Assembly: GCF_037991315.1 (NCBI RefSeq)
Contig: NZ_CP150300.1
Location: 1,426,001-1,490,000 of the forward strand
Length of the DNA stretch: 64,000 nucleotides
From: Paenibacillus sp. FSL H8-0079
Lineage (GTDB): Bacteria; Bacillota; Bacilli; Paenibacillales; Paenibacillaceae
Reading direction: 5' to 3'
Of the stretch, positions 43,945 to 53,768 are shown one piece after another (the first letter of the stretch is position 1; every line of letters starts with the position of its first letter). Made by a program: the position numbers and the translations under genes. The notes below the pieces were generated by a model, which searched no databases, was not told the DNA's origin, and saw only the letters and a program-made list of their open reading frames with translations.

Positions 43945-44844
43945 ATGAAAGCCACTGTAGCCATTTGCACGTATAACAGAGCCTATGATCTGAGTGAATC
44001 CATTCATAGTGCCATCAGACAACATGTTGAATATGACGTTGAAATTATCGTGATCGATAACAATTCAACCGATGGTACAGCTCAGCTTGTGCAGGAGATT
44101 CAGGCGAGCGAAGGCGTAAATAACGTCAAGTATGTTCTGGAGAAAAAGCCGGGCTTATCGGCGGCAAGGAATCGAGCCATCCGTGAAGCACGCGGCGAGT
44201 ACATCCTTTTTCTAGACGATGATGCTATCGCATCTCCGCTATGGATTCAACATATCGTTGACGTATTCGAAAGTGACTCTTCCATCGGATGTGTGGGGGG
44301 CAAGATTGAACCTCTCTGGGAGAGCCAGAAGCCAGAATGGATTCCTAGCGAGAACCTGTCGCTGTATACCATTCTGGATTATGCAGACCATGTGGTTGAG
44401 ATGCCTAATCCATCGATACCGTTCGGTGCGAATGTAGCGTTTCGTACACAGCTCTTTCAGGACATCGCGCCTTTTCGTGAGGACCTGGGAAGAGTGGGGA
44501 AGAACCTGTTATCCAATGAAGAGAGTGAACTGATCGCGCGGATCAGAGTCCAGCATAAAGTGTTCTATACGCCCTTCGGCTCCGTTCAGCACAAGGTATC
44601 CAAAGAACGAACGACCAAGAACTGGTTTTTGCGACGTGTCTTCTGGCAAGGGGTCAGTGATGCTGTTCGCAAAAAAGACAAGGGTACGATTCGAACGGTA
44701 AAACACGCTATTCGTTTGGGGCAAGGGGTTATTCGAGCCTTATTATGCATATACAGTCCGAAGCGTTTCACCCGGCAACTGGCTCAAATCTGCTACCGGA
44801 ACGGTCTGATCATCGGGATACTCAGATATAACAGTAAGGAATGA
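43945..44844 (+). CDS. Glycosyltransferase family 2
   Basis: 299 residues from ATG 43945. The N-terminus (ATVAICTYNRAYDLSESI), the nucleotide-binding VIDNNSTDGTAQLV near 37 and YILFLDDDAIASPLWI near 92 define a GT2 enzyme with a DDD metal site. The region GCVGGKIEPLWESQKPEW near 118 is common in this subgroup. The C-terminal part with many Arg and a hydrophobic helix may contact the membrane. It is the last of the repeat-unit glycosyltransferases, before the flippase gene. Confidence 0.9.
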   Translation: MKATVAICTYNRAYDLSESIHSAIRQHVEYDVEIIVIDNNSTDGTAQLVQEIQASEGVNNVKYVLEKKPGLSAARNRAIREARGEYILFLDDDAIASPLWIQHIVDVFESDSSIGCVGGKIEPLWESQKPEWIPSENLSLYTILDYADHVVEMPNPSIPFGANVAFRTQLFQDIAPFREDLGRVGKNLLSNEESELIARIRVQHKVFYTPFGSVQHKVSKERTTKNWFLRRVFWQGVSDAVRKKDKGTIRTVKHAIRLGQGVIRALLCIYSPKRFTRQLAQICYRNGLIIGILRYNSKE

Positions 44845-44854
44845 GGAATAGTTC

Positions 44855-46228
44855 ATGTCACAACTCGCGCTCCCAAAACTCTTAAAAAGCAATAGTCTGT
44901 TACAGACCATTGTGCATACCAGTGGAACAAACGTCATTATTATGGTCTTTACCACGATTACTTCGATCATTACTTCTCGGATGTTTGGTGTTGAAGGTAA
45001 GGGAGCTTTTTCGGCGATCTTGTTCTGGCCGACATTTCTCATTGGTCTGGTAAGTTGGGGACTTCCAACCTCGATTATCTATAACCTGAAAAGGGAAGCT
45101 GCAGAGAAAAGCGCTGAATATTTACGACTTAGCTTCATGGTCCAAATTCCGATTAGCTTTATTCTTGGAGCGATTGCCTGGATCTATATGCCTTCCTGGA
45201 TGGCGGATTACCCGCCAGAGGTCATTACGATTGCCCGCTGGTTTACCGTCACCAGTATTCCGGTACTGATCCTGATTAATCTGTTATCTGCCCTGTCGCA
45301 GAGTCGTGACAGATTCCAGGTCTATAACGGGATACGGTTATATAATCCGGTGTTGAAAGTGATTGTCATGATCTCTTTATGGTTGCTTGGTGCGATGAGC
45401 ATTGGAATGGCTTCTTTTGTGTCCATAGCAAGTTCAGTGATCGTTGTCGCATGGGCAGCATATACGCTCAGAGATAGCCTGAAGTTTAAGTGGTTCACCA
45501 AGGCTATTGATCGAAAGGCAGCCCAAAATCTGTTTGGTTACGGCAGTCGGGTATTTGGTGTGGAACTCCTCGGTACCCTCTACACCCAGTTTGACAAGAT
45601 TATTATATTGGCCCTGCTTACGCCTAGAGATTTCGGACTCTATTCCGTCGTCTTTGCGTTATCTCGCATCTATAATGCGGTGCAAAATGCAATAAGCAGT
45701 GTTGTATTCCCCAAGGTCACCGGATTACCACAGGAACAGGTCATTCGTACCGTGGGGCGAGCATTCCGACTCTCTTTAATTATCATGACAATCATCGTCG
45801 TGCCAACCATGTTTGTAGGGAATTGGCTGATGGGTGTTTTGTTCGGTAATGAGTTTTTGGAGGCGAGTCAGGCATTTTATATTTTGGCTTTTGAATGTAT
45901 TATTGGCGGCGGTTCCTGGATTCTCGCTTCTGCATTCAATGCTTTGGGAAGACCGGGGCTGGTTATGATCAGACAACTCATTGCGTTGTCAGTCACGATT
46001 GGTCTGTTTTTTGTGCTTACTCCCCTATGGGGATTAAACGGTATCGCCATTGCCCTGCTCATCGGCTCGATCGTGCGCATGATGGTCACCGTTGCAGCGA
46101 TGAAGATCGCGTTTAAAGTCAAGTTTAGTGGCATGTTTTTCGACAAAAAGGATATTTCTTTCCTAACTGAACGGTTGAATAAAAAAAGAAGAGTCACCCA
46201 AGGAGGAGATGGAGATGCTGGGCACTAA
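44855..46228 (+). CDS. Wzx-type polysaccharide flippase
   Basis: 457 residues, about 12-14 membrane spans, from ATG 44855 (AGGAATGAGGAA ahead). The N-terminus after residue 20 (GTNVIIMVFTTITSIITSRM, then FGVEGKG) and the later LFGYGSRVFGVELLGTLYTQ near 225 are typical of MOP-superfamily exporters of the Wzx class. It turns the lipid-linked repeat unit to the outer face for polymerisation. Its end overlaps the pyruvyl transferase start by 14 bases. Confidence 0.92.
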   Translation: MSQLALPKLLKSNSLLQTIVHTSGTNVIIMVFTTITSIITSRMFGVEGKGAFSAILFWPTFLIGLVSWGLPTSIIYNLKREAAEKSAEYLRLSFMVQIPISFILGAIAWIYMPSWMADYPPEVITIARWFTVTSIPVLILINLLSALSQSRDRFQVYNGIRLYNPVLKVIVMISLWLLGAMSIGMASFVSIASSVIVVAWAAYTLRDSLKFKWFTKAIDRKAAQNLFGYGSRVFGVELLGTLYTQFDKIIILALLTPRDFGLYSVVFALSRIYNAVQNAISSVVFPKVTGLPQEQVIRTVGRAFRLSLIIMTIIVVPTMFVGNWLMGVLFGNEFLEASQAFYILAFECIIGGGSWILASAFNALGRPGLVMIRQLIALSVTIGLFFVLTPLWGLNGIAIALLIGSIVRMMVTVAAMKIAFKVKFSGMFFDKKDISFLTERLNKKRRVTQGGDGDAGH

Positions 46229-47243
46229 CAATATTCATCCCATGGAAGAGTTGAAGGGACACTTACTTCAGATTCTGAAGGTCATTCCCCCGCGTACCGA
46301 TATCTATTATCTGGATTACCCGGTTCACAGCAATGGTGGAGACTTGTTGATTATGAAAGGTACGGAAGCTTTCTTCCGAGACAATCATATTAATGTACTT
46401 GCCAGATACAGCATTCTGGATTGCCCTTTGTCCCTTAAGGTACCAGAAGGTATCACGATCGTGCTGCACGGTGGGGGCAACTTTGGTGATCTGTACCCGG
46501 CTCATCAGAAATTGAGAGAACGAATGATTGCCCAGCATCCGAATCACCGGATTGTTATTCTGCCTCAGACGATGTTTTACAAAAGTGATATTGAATTGAA
46601 AAAGACAGCACAGGTATTCAATCGTCATAAGGATGTACACTTTTTTGTCCGGGATACATTATCTTATGAGATTGCCAGTAAAGAGTTTCAACAAACGAAC
46701 GTATACCTTTCTCCAGACATGGCGCATCAGTTGTGGCCTCTCAAATCCAAAAGCCAACCTGTTGCCGATATGCTCTATTTCTTCCGGAAAGATATTGAGA
46801 AAACTCAGAATCAGGTACATTACGAATCCATCAGTGGGCCTAAGGCCACATTCAAAGACTGGGAGACATTGTATAACCGGGTAGATCGGAAGATCATTCG
46901 CATGATCTCATCCCGGTTGAAATCAGGGAAAGGTAACGCTCTCTCCCGCTGGTTGTGGTACAAATACTCTGATCGGATGGTACATACGGCCGTAAAGGAA
47001 TTCAATAAATACAAAACCATCACGACATCTCGTCTGCACGGACATATTCTGGCTTGTCTCCTGGATCAACCGAATATCTTGCTGGACAATTCGTATGGCA
47101 AGAACTCGAATTATTATACAGCCTGGACGCGGAACAATCCGGTGGGCAGACTGGAAGCTGGTCAGACCAGCACATATAACCAAGCAGCTAAGGCAGGTAA
47201 AGGGTCTGGGGCGGTTGTGCTCTCGGATGGAGCAGCCCTATGA
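46215..47243 (+). CDS. Polysaccharide pyruvyl transferase
   Basis: 342 residues from ATG 46215, chosen over ATG 46209 because AAGGAGGAG (46199-46207) is better spaced from it. The family signature is clear: YPVHSNGGDLLIMKGTEAFF near 32-51, VLHGGGNFGDLYPAHQKLRE near 78-97 and the C-terminal ITTSRLHGHILACLLDQP near 270. These enzymes use phosphoenolpyruvate to add pyruvate ketals to sugars of the repeat unit, giving the polymer negative charge. It overlaps the ManC gene by 4 bases. Confidence 0.92.
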   Translation: MLGTNNIHPMEELKGHLLQILKVIPPRTDIYYLDYPVHSNGGDLLIMKGTEAFFRDNHINVLARYSILDCPLSLKVPEGITIVLHGGGNFGDLYPAHQKLRERMIAQHPNHRIVILPQTMFYKSDIELKKTAQVFNRHKDVHFFVRDTLSYEIASKEFQQTNVYLSPDMAHQLWPLKSKSQPVADMLYFFRKDIEKTQNQVHYESISGPKATFKDWETLYNRVDRKIIRMISSRLKSGKGNALSRWLWYKYSDRMVHTAVKEFNKYKTITTSRLHGHILACLLDQPNILLDNSYGKNSNYYTAWTRNNPVGRLEAGQTSTYNQAAKAGKGSGAVVLSDGAAL

Positions 47244-48622
47244 GAAGTATTTTGTTATCCGGTGGTTCGGGCAAGCGTCTCTGGCCTTTATCCAACGATT
47301 CAAGATCCAAGCAATTCCTTAAAGTGCTCCATGGACCCGAGGGCAACCCGGAATCGATGGTGCAACGGGTATGGCGGCAACTGAATTCTGCCGGACTTGC
47401 ATCACAGGCGTTGATTGCAACCAGTCTGCCACAGGTCGAGATTCTGACTTCACAGCTTGGAGACGATGTGAAACTGGTAGTGGAGCCTGAGCGCAGAGAT
47501 ACGTTCCCTGCTATTGCACTCGCAGCTTCCTATCTGTATTCGGTGGAGAGTGTGAGTCTGAGTGAAACGGTTGCTGTACTGCCTGTAGATCCTTTTGTCG
47601 AAAAGGAGTTCTTCGAGGTTCTGACCACCTTGCCTGAGATGCTCGATAAGTCAGGTGCGGATCTGGCTTTAATGGGAGTGGTGCCGACCTACCCGTCAGA
47701 GAAGTACGGATATATCATTCCGCAATCCTCATCTTCCAGTGGAAGTGGCAACGAATACGTTCATGTAGCGAAGTTCCAGGAGAAACCCTGCGAATCCGAT
47801 GCAACCCTCATGATTGAGCAGGCTGCATTATGGAATTGCGGGGTTTTTGCTTTTAAGCTGGAGTATTTGATCAATTTGCTCATTGAGATGGAGCTACCCA
47901 TACAGTACGACGAGATGCTGAAACAATATGGACGATTGCAAAAAATCAGTTTTGATTACCAGGTTGTCGAGAAGGCAAATCAGGTTATTGCCATTCCTTA
48001 CAATGGATTCTGGAAAGATCTTGGAACCTGGAACACCCTTACCGAAGAGATGGGAACTCCTGTTGTAGGTAAAGGCTGGATTACGGATGATTCTCACGAT
48101 ACTCACCTGATCAATGAATTGAATATTCCGGTTGCCGTCTTGGGGCTGTCAGGTGTGGTGGTTGCTGTAAGTCCGGATGGCATTCTGGTCAGTGACAAAG
48201 AAGCGAGTCCGCGGATTAAAGAGATCGTGAAAAACGAGGATCAACGTCCTATGTATGAGGAGCGCCGATGGGGGTGCTACCGGGTGCTGGATTATACGAG
48301 AAATGAAGCCGGCGGTGAGGTGCTTACCAAACGAATCTGCATCAGTGCTGGGAAGAACCTGAGCTATCAATATCATCTGCTTCGCAATGAGGTATGGACG
48401 GTTGTATCGGGTTCAGGGGAATTGATTCTGGATGGCAAGCGGCGAACGATAAGCCAGGGAGATACAGTAATTATCGATAAAAGCATGCTTCATTCGGTCA
48501 GAGCGGTTACTGAACTGGAGATCATCGAAGTGCAGATCGGAAGTCAGCTGATTGAAGAAGATATCGTTAGAGTATCCACCGAATGGCAGGACATTGTTCA
48601 GACTTATATGAAGCACGTTTAA
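47240..48622 (+). CDS. manC: Mannose-1-phosphate guanylyltransferase (with isomerase-type cupin domain)
   Basis: 460 residues from ATG 47240. The pyrophosphorylase signature LSGGSGKRLWPLSNDSRSKQ lies at 6-25, with VLPVDPFVEKEFF near 113 and a FQEKPCESDA segment near 180. The C-terminal ~110 residues form a cupin of the type II mannose-6-phosphate isomerase kind: LSYQYHLLRNEVWTVVSGSG near 374 and DTVIIDKSMLHSVRAV near 408. The bifunctional form can make both mannose-1-phosphate precursor and GDP-mannose, so the polymer probably contains mannose or fucose. The ManC cupin retains the expected HxxRxExW-like region (YHLLRNEVW). Confidence 0.92.
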   Translation: MRSILLSGGSGKRLWPLSNDSRSKQFLKVLHGPEGNPESMVQRVWRQLNSAGLASQALIATSLPQVEILTSQLGDDVKLVVEPERRDTFPAIALAASYLYSVESVSLSETVAVLPVDPFVEKEFFEVLTTLPEMLDKSGADLALMGVVPTYPSEKYGYIIPQSSSSSGSGNEYVHVAKFQEKPCESDATLMIEQAALWNCGVFAFKLEYLINLLIEMELPIQYDEMLKQYGRLQKISFDYQVVEKANQVIAIPYNGFWKDLGTWNTLTEEMGTPVVGKGWITDDSHDTHLINELNIPVAVLGLSGVVVAVSPDGILVSDKEASPRIKEIVKNEDQRPMYEERRWGCYRVLDYTRNEAGGEVLTKRICISAGKNLSYQYHLLRNEVWTVVSGSGELILDGKRRTISQGDTVIIDKSMLHSVRAVTELEIIEVQIGSQLIEEDIVRVSTEWQDIVQTYMKHV

Positions 48623-48654
48623 CCAAGACTTTATGATATGGGGGAGATGTTGGA

Positions 48655-49986
48655 ATGAATATTACGGTGATTGGAACAGGTTATGTAGGTTTGGTATCGG
48701 GCGTATGTTTTTCGGAACTGGGAAATAACGTGATATGCGTCGACAATAATGTAGAAAAAGTGACTATGCTGACGGATGGTCATGTTCCAATCTATGAACC
48801 GGGACTCAAGGAAGTCATGACTTCCAATATGGAAGCGGGCAGGCTGACATTTACCACCAACATTCAGGATGCCATCCATCGTTCAGATATCATTATCATC
48901 GCGGTAGGAACACCATCACTGCCGAATGGCGAAGCGAATCTGAGTTATATTGAGCTTGTTGCGCGAGAAATTGGTTCTTTTATGGATAATTATAAAATAA
49001 TAATGACTAAAAGCACTGTTCCTGTCGGAACCAATGATCGCATTCAGGAATGGATCAGCAGTTTGACGAGTCATCCGTTCGATATGGCATCGGTACCTGA
49101 GTTCCTTCGGGAAGGCACGGCTGTGAAGGATACATTGTATCCTGACCGAATTGTAATTGGAACAAACAGCGAGAGAGCGGTCACCACGTTGAAGGAGCTG
49201 CATCAGCCACTAACCGATCAGATTATTGTAACGGATATTCGTTCGGCTGAGATGATTAAGTATGCATCTAACGCTTTCCTGGCAACCAAGATTTCCTTTA
49301 TCAACGAGATTTCTAATATCTGTGAAAAGGTAGGAGCGGATGTTAGTCGCGTTGCTGAAGGCATGGGGTATGACAGACGAATCGGTGCATCGTTTCTCAA
49401 GGCAGGCATTGGTTATGGAGGTTCCTGTTTCCCAAAGGATACACAAGCTCTGATTCAAATTGCAGGTAATGTAGATTATGACTTCAAACTGCTGAAATCG
49501 GTGGTGGAAGTGAACAAGGATCAACGTTTTAATGTGATTCGTAAACTGGAAGAGGCATTAGACGAACTGGATGGCAAACAAATTGCAGTCTGGGGTCTTG
49601 CTTTCAAACCGGACACGGATGATGTACGTGATGCACCAGCGGTTGAAATCATTCAGCGTCTGCTTGATCAGGGAGCAACGGTTAAAGCTTACGACCCCAT
49701 TGCTACGGAAAATTTCCGAAAGGAGGTTGATTCACCGGCAATTACATGGACCTCTAGTGCAATGGAAGCCGCCGAGGGTGCTGATGCACTCTGTGTCCTC
49801 ACTGAATGGAAGGAGTTTATGGAGGTAGATCTGACCGAACTGGCAGCCCATATGAAGCAACCGATTTTAATCGATGGAAGAAATATTTATGAAGAAGACC
49901 AGATCAAGGATACCGCTTTTCAATATTACTCTGTAGGTCGTCCAGGGTTAACGAATATCGATGGAAGAAAAACCGCAGTTCTGTAA
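48655..49986 (+). CDS. UDP-glucose 6-dehydrogenase
   Basis: 443 residues from ATG 48655 (GGGGAGATG ahead). The N-terminal NAD site is VIGTGYVGLVSGVCFSELG at 5-23. The catalytic cysteine is found in AGIGYGGSCFPKDTQAL near residue 260. The C-terminal UDP-binding domain has WGLAFKPDTDDVRDAPA near 319. It oxidises UDP-glucose (from GalU) to UDP-glucuronic acid in two NAD-dependent steps and thus supplies uronic acid for the EPS. Confidence 0.96.
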   Translation: MNITVIGTGYVGLVSGVCFSELGNNVICVDNNVEKVTMLTDGHVPIYEPGLKEVMTSNMEAGRLTFTTNIQDAIHRSDIIIIAVGTPSLPNGEANLSYIELVAREIGSFMDNYKIIMTKSTVPVGTNDRIQEWISSLTSHPFDMASVPEFLREGTAVKDTLYPDRIVIGTNSERAVTTLKELHQPLTDQIIVTDIRSAEMIKYASNAFLATKISFINEISNICEKVGADVSRVAEGMGYDRRIGASFLKAGIGYGGSCFPKDTQALIQIAGNVDYDFKLLKSVVEVNKDQRFNVIRKLEEALDELDGKQIAVWGLAFKPDTDDVRDAPAVEIIQRLLDQGATVKAYDPIATENFRKEVDSPAITWTSSAMEAAEGADALCVLTEWKEFMEVDLTELAAHMKQPILIDGRNIYEEDQIKDTAFQYYSVGRPGLTNIDGRKTAVL

Positions 49987-50000
49987 CCGGAGGCATGAAC

Positions 50001-50924
50001 ATGAAACTCAAACTGGGGATCAAAATTTCGTTGGCAGTTCTCATCCTTATGATAGCCATTGTACTTGGTTACGCAATCTATCTGTACCTTCATGTGAAAT
50101 CAGCTGCAGAGAACATCTATGAGCCCCGGGACCCTATCAAACAGGTATCTATTGTGGATAACAGAGGAGGAAGGTTCCCGATTGACATGGAGAATCAGGA
50201 ACCTTTCAACGCCTTGATTCTGGGTGTTGATGAGCGAGCTAATGATCGTGGACGCTCGGACACCATGATCGTGCTCAGTGTGAATCCAGCTCAAAAATCG
50301 GTACTCATGTTCAATATCCCTCGCGATACGCACACGAGCATCGTGGGGCATGGAACAGAGGATAAAATCAACCATGCCTATGCTTTTGGCGGTGTGAACA
50401 TGTCTGTGCAAACGGTTGAACAATTCCTCGGAGTACCCATAGACTATTATTTGAAGGTGGATATGGAAGGATTCGCTAAGGTCATCGATTTGGTTGGTGG
50501 GGTAGATGTCCACAATCCTTTTGCCTTTGAATATGAAGGTCATCGATTTGAGAAGGGCACCGTCCACTTGGATGGTGCGACTGCACTGGGATTTTCACGC
50601 ATGCGTTATGATGATCCCAAGGGTGATCTTGGACGAAATGACCGGCAGCGTGAAATTATCAAACAGGTATTGAAAAACACTGTTCAGATATCTACTGTAT
50701 TTCAGTTGGAGTCATTACTTGGAGAAGTGAGCGAACATGTCAAAACAGACGTTTCCTTTGATGAGATGAAGCAAATGATCAGTAATTATCGCAACGTGCT
50801 GGAACATGTAGAATCGGTTGAGATTAAAGGTACAGGTAAGAAAATCGACGGAGTATACTACTATATGGTGGAACAGTCTGAGAAGAATCGGATACATCAG
50901 TTGATCAAAGAACACTCCGGTTAA
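50001..50924 (+). CDS. LytR-CpsA-Psr (LCP) family transferase
   Basis: 307 residues from ATG 50001, 7 bases after CGGAGG; ATG 49995 is the alternative. One N-terminal membrane anchor (about 8-30) precedes the extracellular LCP domain: FNALILGVDERANDRGRSDT near 67, then MFNIPRDTHTSI near 105 and VGGVDVHNPF near 168, LGFSRMRYDD near 196 and RNDRQREII near 213 with the conserved Asp and Arg residues. LCP enzymes move lipid-linked polymers to peptidoglycan or related acceptors. Here it may attach part of the EPS to the wall. Confidence 0.93.
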   Translation: MKLKLGIKISLAVLILMIAIVLGYAIYLYLHVKSAAENIYEPRDPIKQVSIVDNRGGRFPIDMENQEPFNALILGVDERANDRGRSDTMIVLSVNPAQKSVLMFNIPRDTHTSIVGHGTEDKINHAYAFGGVNMSVQTVEQFLGVPIDYYLKVDMEGFAKVIDLVGGVDVHNPFAFEYEGHRFEKGTVHLDGATALGFSRMRYDDPKGDLGRNDRQREIIKQVLKNTVQISTVFQLESLLGEVSEHVKTDVSFDEMKQMISNYRNVLEHVESVEIKGTGKKIDGVYYYMVEQSEKNRIHQLIKEHSG

Positions 50925-50944
50925 ATGGATAAGGGGTGAACCAC

Positions 50945-53068
50945 ATGCGTATGTTCAGGCTGCCTAAATTGGTATTGATCGTCATTTTAATGTATACACT
51001 TATGATTCCGACAAACCAAAATGTTGTTCAGTCTGCTGAAAGTTATCAATGGGATCAAATACCCATTGGCGGTGGAGGTTACGTTACAGCGGTTGTTGTT
51101 CACCCAACAGAGCCTAACTTAGTCTATGCTCGTACGGATATTGGCGGTGTCTATCGGCTCGACCCCGTATATAACAGGTGGATTCCTTTGTTGGATCATA
51201 TTGAACCTGACGAAAGTAATCTATATGGCATTGATGGCATCGCACTGGATCATCAGAATCCGGATATCGTCTATGTTGCTGCCGGAAAGTATGCGAATGG
51301 AAGTCCCAGTGACATCCTAAAGTCGACAGATCGAGGCGAGACATGGACACGAACGGGATTGAATCTTCGTAATGTTTCGAATGGCAATATTCATAGGGCA
51401 ATGGGGGAGAGTATTGCTGTCAACCCATCAAACTCGAACTATCTGCATGTGGGCACAAGATATGATGGATTATATACATCCAGTAATGGTGGAGATACAT
51501 GGAGCCATGTGCGTGAGGTCCCCTATGGACTCTCAGGGCAGGGGATTCGGAGCGTTGCATATGGAGTTAACCCTGCAGCCAAGCATGAGCAAGTTGTGTA
51601 TGCGGGGGTAAGAGGTATAGGAATCTTTTCCAAAATGAAACGAAGCAATGGTCAGATGACCTGGGAATTGATCAGGAATAGCCCAGAGAGTACAGCACGG
51701 ATGACGGTATCCAAAAGTGGGATTTTGTATGTGACTACGGATAACCGTGGAGTTCTGAAATACAATGGAAAGCAATGGACCAATATTACCCCGAGTTCTC
51801 AATATTCATCCTACTATGGTATAAGTATTGATTCCTCCAATGATAATCACATTTTGGTTGCTGTTCGTACGGGCGGCAGTAACTTACCCTTATATCGCTC
51901 CACCAATAGTGGTCAAACCTGGACCAACGTGAACAAAACGTTAAACGACAGACCCCCATGGTGGACATCCAACATGTTCTTTTCGGCGACATCAAGTGTT
52001 GTGTTTGATCCCCATCATCCCGGAAGAGTATATGCTTCCGATTGGTCAGGGGTATTTAAGACAGATAACATTACACAGGCGATGACGCAATGGGATGCGA
52101 TTACAGATGGACATGAGGAAGTCGTTGCCCTATCAGCTACGACACCACCTCAAGGGGCTTCTTTCTTTAGTGGTGTGGCTGATCAGATTGGGTTCAGGCA
52201 TTCGGATGTGTTCAATACACCGATTAGAAAGCTTCCGCTTTCAGGCATGCAGGAAGTCGTGAGCATCGATTATCACGAGGCAGACCCCAATCAGATTATT
52301 TATTTGGGAAGTAATGATTGGTATGGAACCATTACAAGGCTATTTTTGTCATCCGATAACGGGCTGACGACTACCTCTGTGAATGTGCCGCCTGGCTCCC
52401 AATTGGGACGTGTAGCATATTCGGCTGCGAATCCAAATTTGATTATTTATTTACCACAAACCGGTAACGCAGTGAGAAGCACGAATAAGGGCGTAACCTG
52501 GCAAAGTATGAATGGACTTCCACCCAATAATACTGGAGGAGATTCCATATTCACGTATAACCAGACGTTAGCCGCTGATCGAACAAATGGAAATAAGTTT
52601 TATGTGTATTCCGCTGGACATTTATATCGAACAACTACCGGCGGGGCTAACTGGATCAAGGCGAATACAGCTGCATTGCCGCAGAGTGAGAAAATCAAGG
52701 TGGAGGCTGCACCAGGCATGGAAAATGTAGTCTGGGTGAGTCTGGGGGGAGCAGGCTTATATGCTTCCAATACTTCCGGGGCTACGTTCACCAAAATACA
52801 AAATGTACAATCGTCTGAGCTATTTGCTTTTGGAAAAGGGAAATCAGGAGCGGCTAATCCTGCTGTCTTTATCTATGGCACGGTCAATCAGGTCAAAGGA
52901 TTCTTCCGTTCCGATAATATGGGACTCACCTGGAATAACATCACACCTGCGACCGGCATCGGTCTCGGTAATGAGCCCCAAGTGATGGAGGCTGATCGTC
53001 AGACATATGGGAAGGTCTATGTAGGTACGAATGGCCGTGGATTATTTACAGGCTCTTTTGTTCAATAA
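50945..53068 (+). CDS. Secreted GH74-like beta-propeller protein
   Basis: 707 residues from ATG 50945 (AAGGGGTGA ahead; GTG 50936 rejected). A signal peptide covers about residues 1-32. The mature protein begins with the GH74-like pattern IPIGGGGYVTAVVVHP, then NLVYARTDIGGVYRLDP; Asp 65 in RTDIGG matches the position of one catalytic Asp in xyloglucanases. A second family-like block, HEEVVALSATTPPQGA with GVADQIGFRHSD near 412-423, keeps the expected Asp. Repeated Asp-box/BNR motifs (STNSGQTW, STDRGETW, SSNGGDTW) indicate two propellers. Known GH74 enzymes cut beta-1,4-glucans such as xyloglucan. Inside an EPS operon it may trim or release the polymer. Confidence 0.8.
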   Translation: MRMFRLPKLVLIVILMYTLMIPTNQNVVQSAESYQWDQIPIGGGGYVTAVVVHPTEPNLVYARTDIGGVYRLDPVYNRWIPLLDHIEPDESNLYGIDGIALDHQNPDIVYVAAGKYANGSPSDILKSTDRGETWTRTGLNLRNVSNGNIHRAMGESIAVNPSNSNYLHVGTRYDGLYTSSNGGDTWSHVREVPYGLSGQGIRSVAYGVNPAAKHEQVVYAGVRGIGIFSKMKRSNGQMTWELIRNSPESTARMTVSKSGILYVTTDNRGVLKYNGKQWTNITPSSQYSSYYGISIDSSNDNHILVAVRTGGSNLPLYRSTNSGQTWTNVNKTLNDRPPWWTSNMFFSATSSVVFDPHHPGRVYASDWSGVFKTDNITQAMTQWDAITDGHEEVVALSATTPPQGASFFSGVADQIGFRHSDVFNTPIRKLPLSGMQEVVSIDYHEADPNQIIYLGSNDWYGTITRLFLSSDNGLTTTSVNVPPGSQLGRVAYSAANPNLIIYLPQTGNAVRSTNKGVTWQSMNGLPPNNTGGDSIFTYNQTLAADRTNGNKFYVYSAGHLYRTTTGGANWIKANTAALPQSEKIKVEAAPGMENVVWVSLGGAGLYASNTSGATFTKIQNVQSSELFAFGKGKSGAANPAVFIYGTVNQVKGFFRSDNMGLTWNNITPATGIGLGNEPQVMEADRQTYGKVYVGTNGRGLFTGSFVQ

Positions 53069-53104
53069 TCTGTACCTGGCACTATAAGAAGTATAGAAAG
53101 AGAT

Positions 53105-53674
53105 ATGAAAGTGGTGATTACAATCCTAATAGAGGAGGGCTCCCGGCGACAGAATCATAAGCGGAGAAGATACGGATACGTGATCTCCGTGCTTCTGATT
53201 ATGTCGTGGATTTTGTTCATCTGGTCCATGTCCGCACAATCCTATCAGCAACAGACCATTCAGCCTTGGCTCCATCAATGGTCTGAGAAAATACAGTGGG
53301 TGTTATTGCTGCCTGATATCCAGTTCACTTATGGTGAGCATCATTATTCATTAAACCAACGACCCTATGACTTTGCCGAGTTCGTATTTCGTAAAAGTGC
53401 GCATGTATTTGTCTATGCTGTCTTGGCTGTACTCGTCTATTGTGGGATGCGATATCAGAGAAGCGGCATGAATACATCTATAGGAGTTGCATTGGCTACT
53501 GTTATCGTGATCGCATCCATCGATGAATATATCCAACGTTTCAGTCCCAATCGGACGGCTTCCATTCGAGATGTGGGAGTTGATCTGGTCGGTGGTTTCT
53601 GTGGTGTGATGTTATGGATAGCGGGCGTAGCGATCTATCAGAAATTAAGATCATTTAGACGCTCTCATCGCTAA
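53105..53674 (+). CDS. VanZ family membrane protein
   Basis: 189 residues from ATG 53105, with a weak site (GAAAGAGAT). Four membrane spans are visible (about 24-42, 92-112, 120-140 and 155-175). The VanZ signature region is seen in FRKSAHVFVYAVLAVLVYCG near 95 and DEYIQRFSPNRTASIRDV near 140, followed by GVDLVGGFCGVMLW. VanZ proteins are small membrane proteins found in glycopeptide-resistance and many polysaccharide loci; their activity is unclear. It is 37 bases after the GH74-like gene and probably belongs to the EPS operon. Confidence 0.87.
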   Translation: MKVVITILIEEGSRRQNHKRRRYGYVISVLLIMSWILFIWSMSAQSYQQQTIQPWLHQWSEKIQWVLLLPDIQFTYGEHHYSLNQRPYDFAEFVFRKSAHVFVYAVLAVLVYCGMRYQRSGMNTSIGVALATVIVIASIDEYIQRFSPNRTASIRDVGVDLVGGFCGVMLWIAGVAIYQKLRSFRRSHR

Positions 53675-53768
53675 AGAACGTGATTTCCCAGGAAATTAGA
53701 TGCATCGTTCAGCTTCTACTTGTCTACCATTCATCATAAATATGGATGGAGGACAAGGAGGACTGGAC

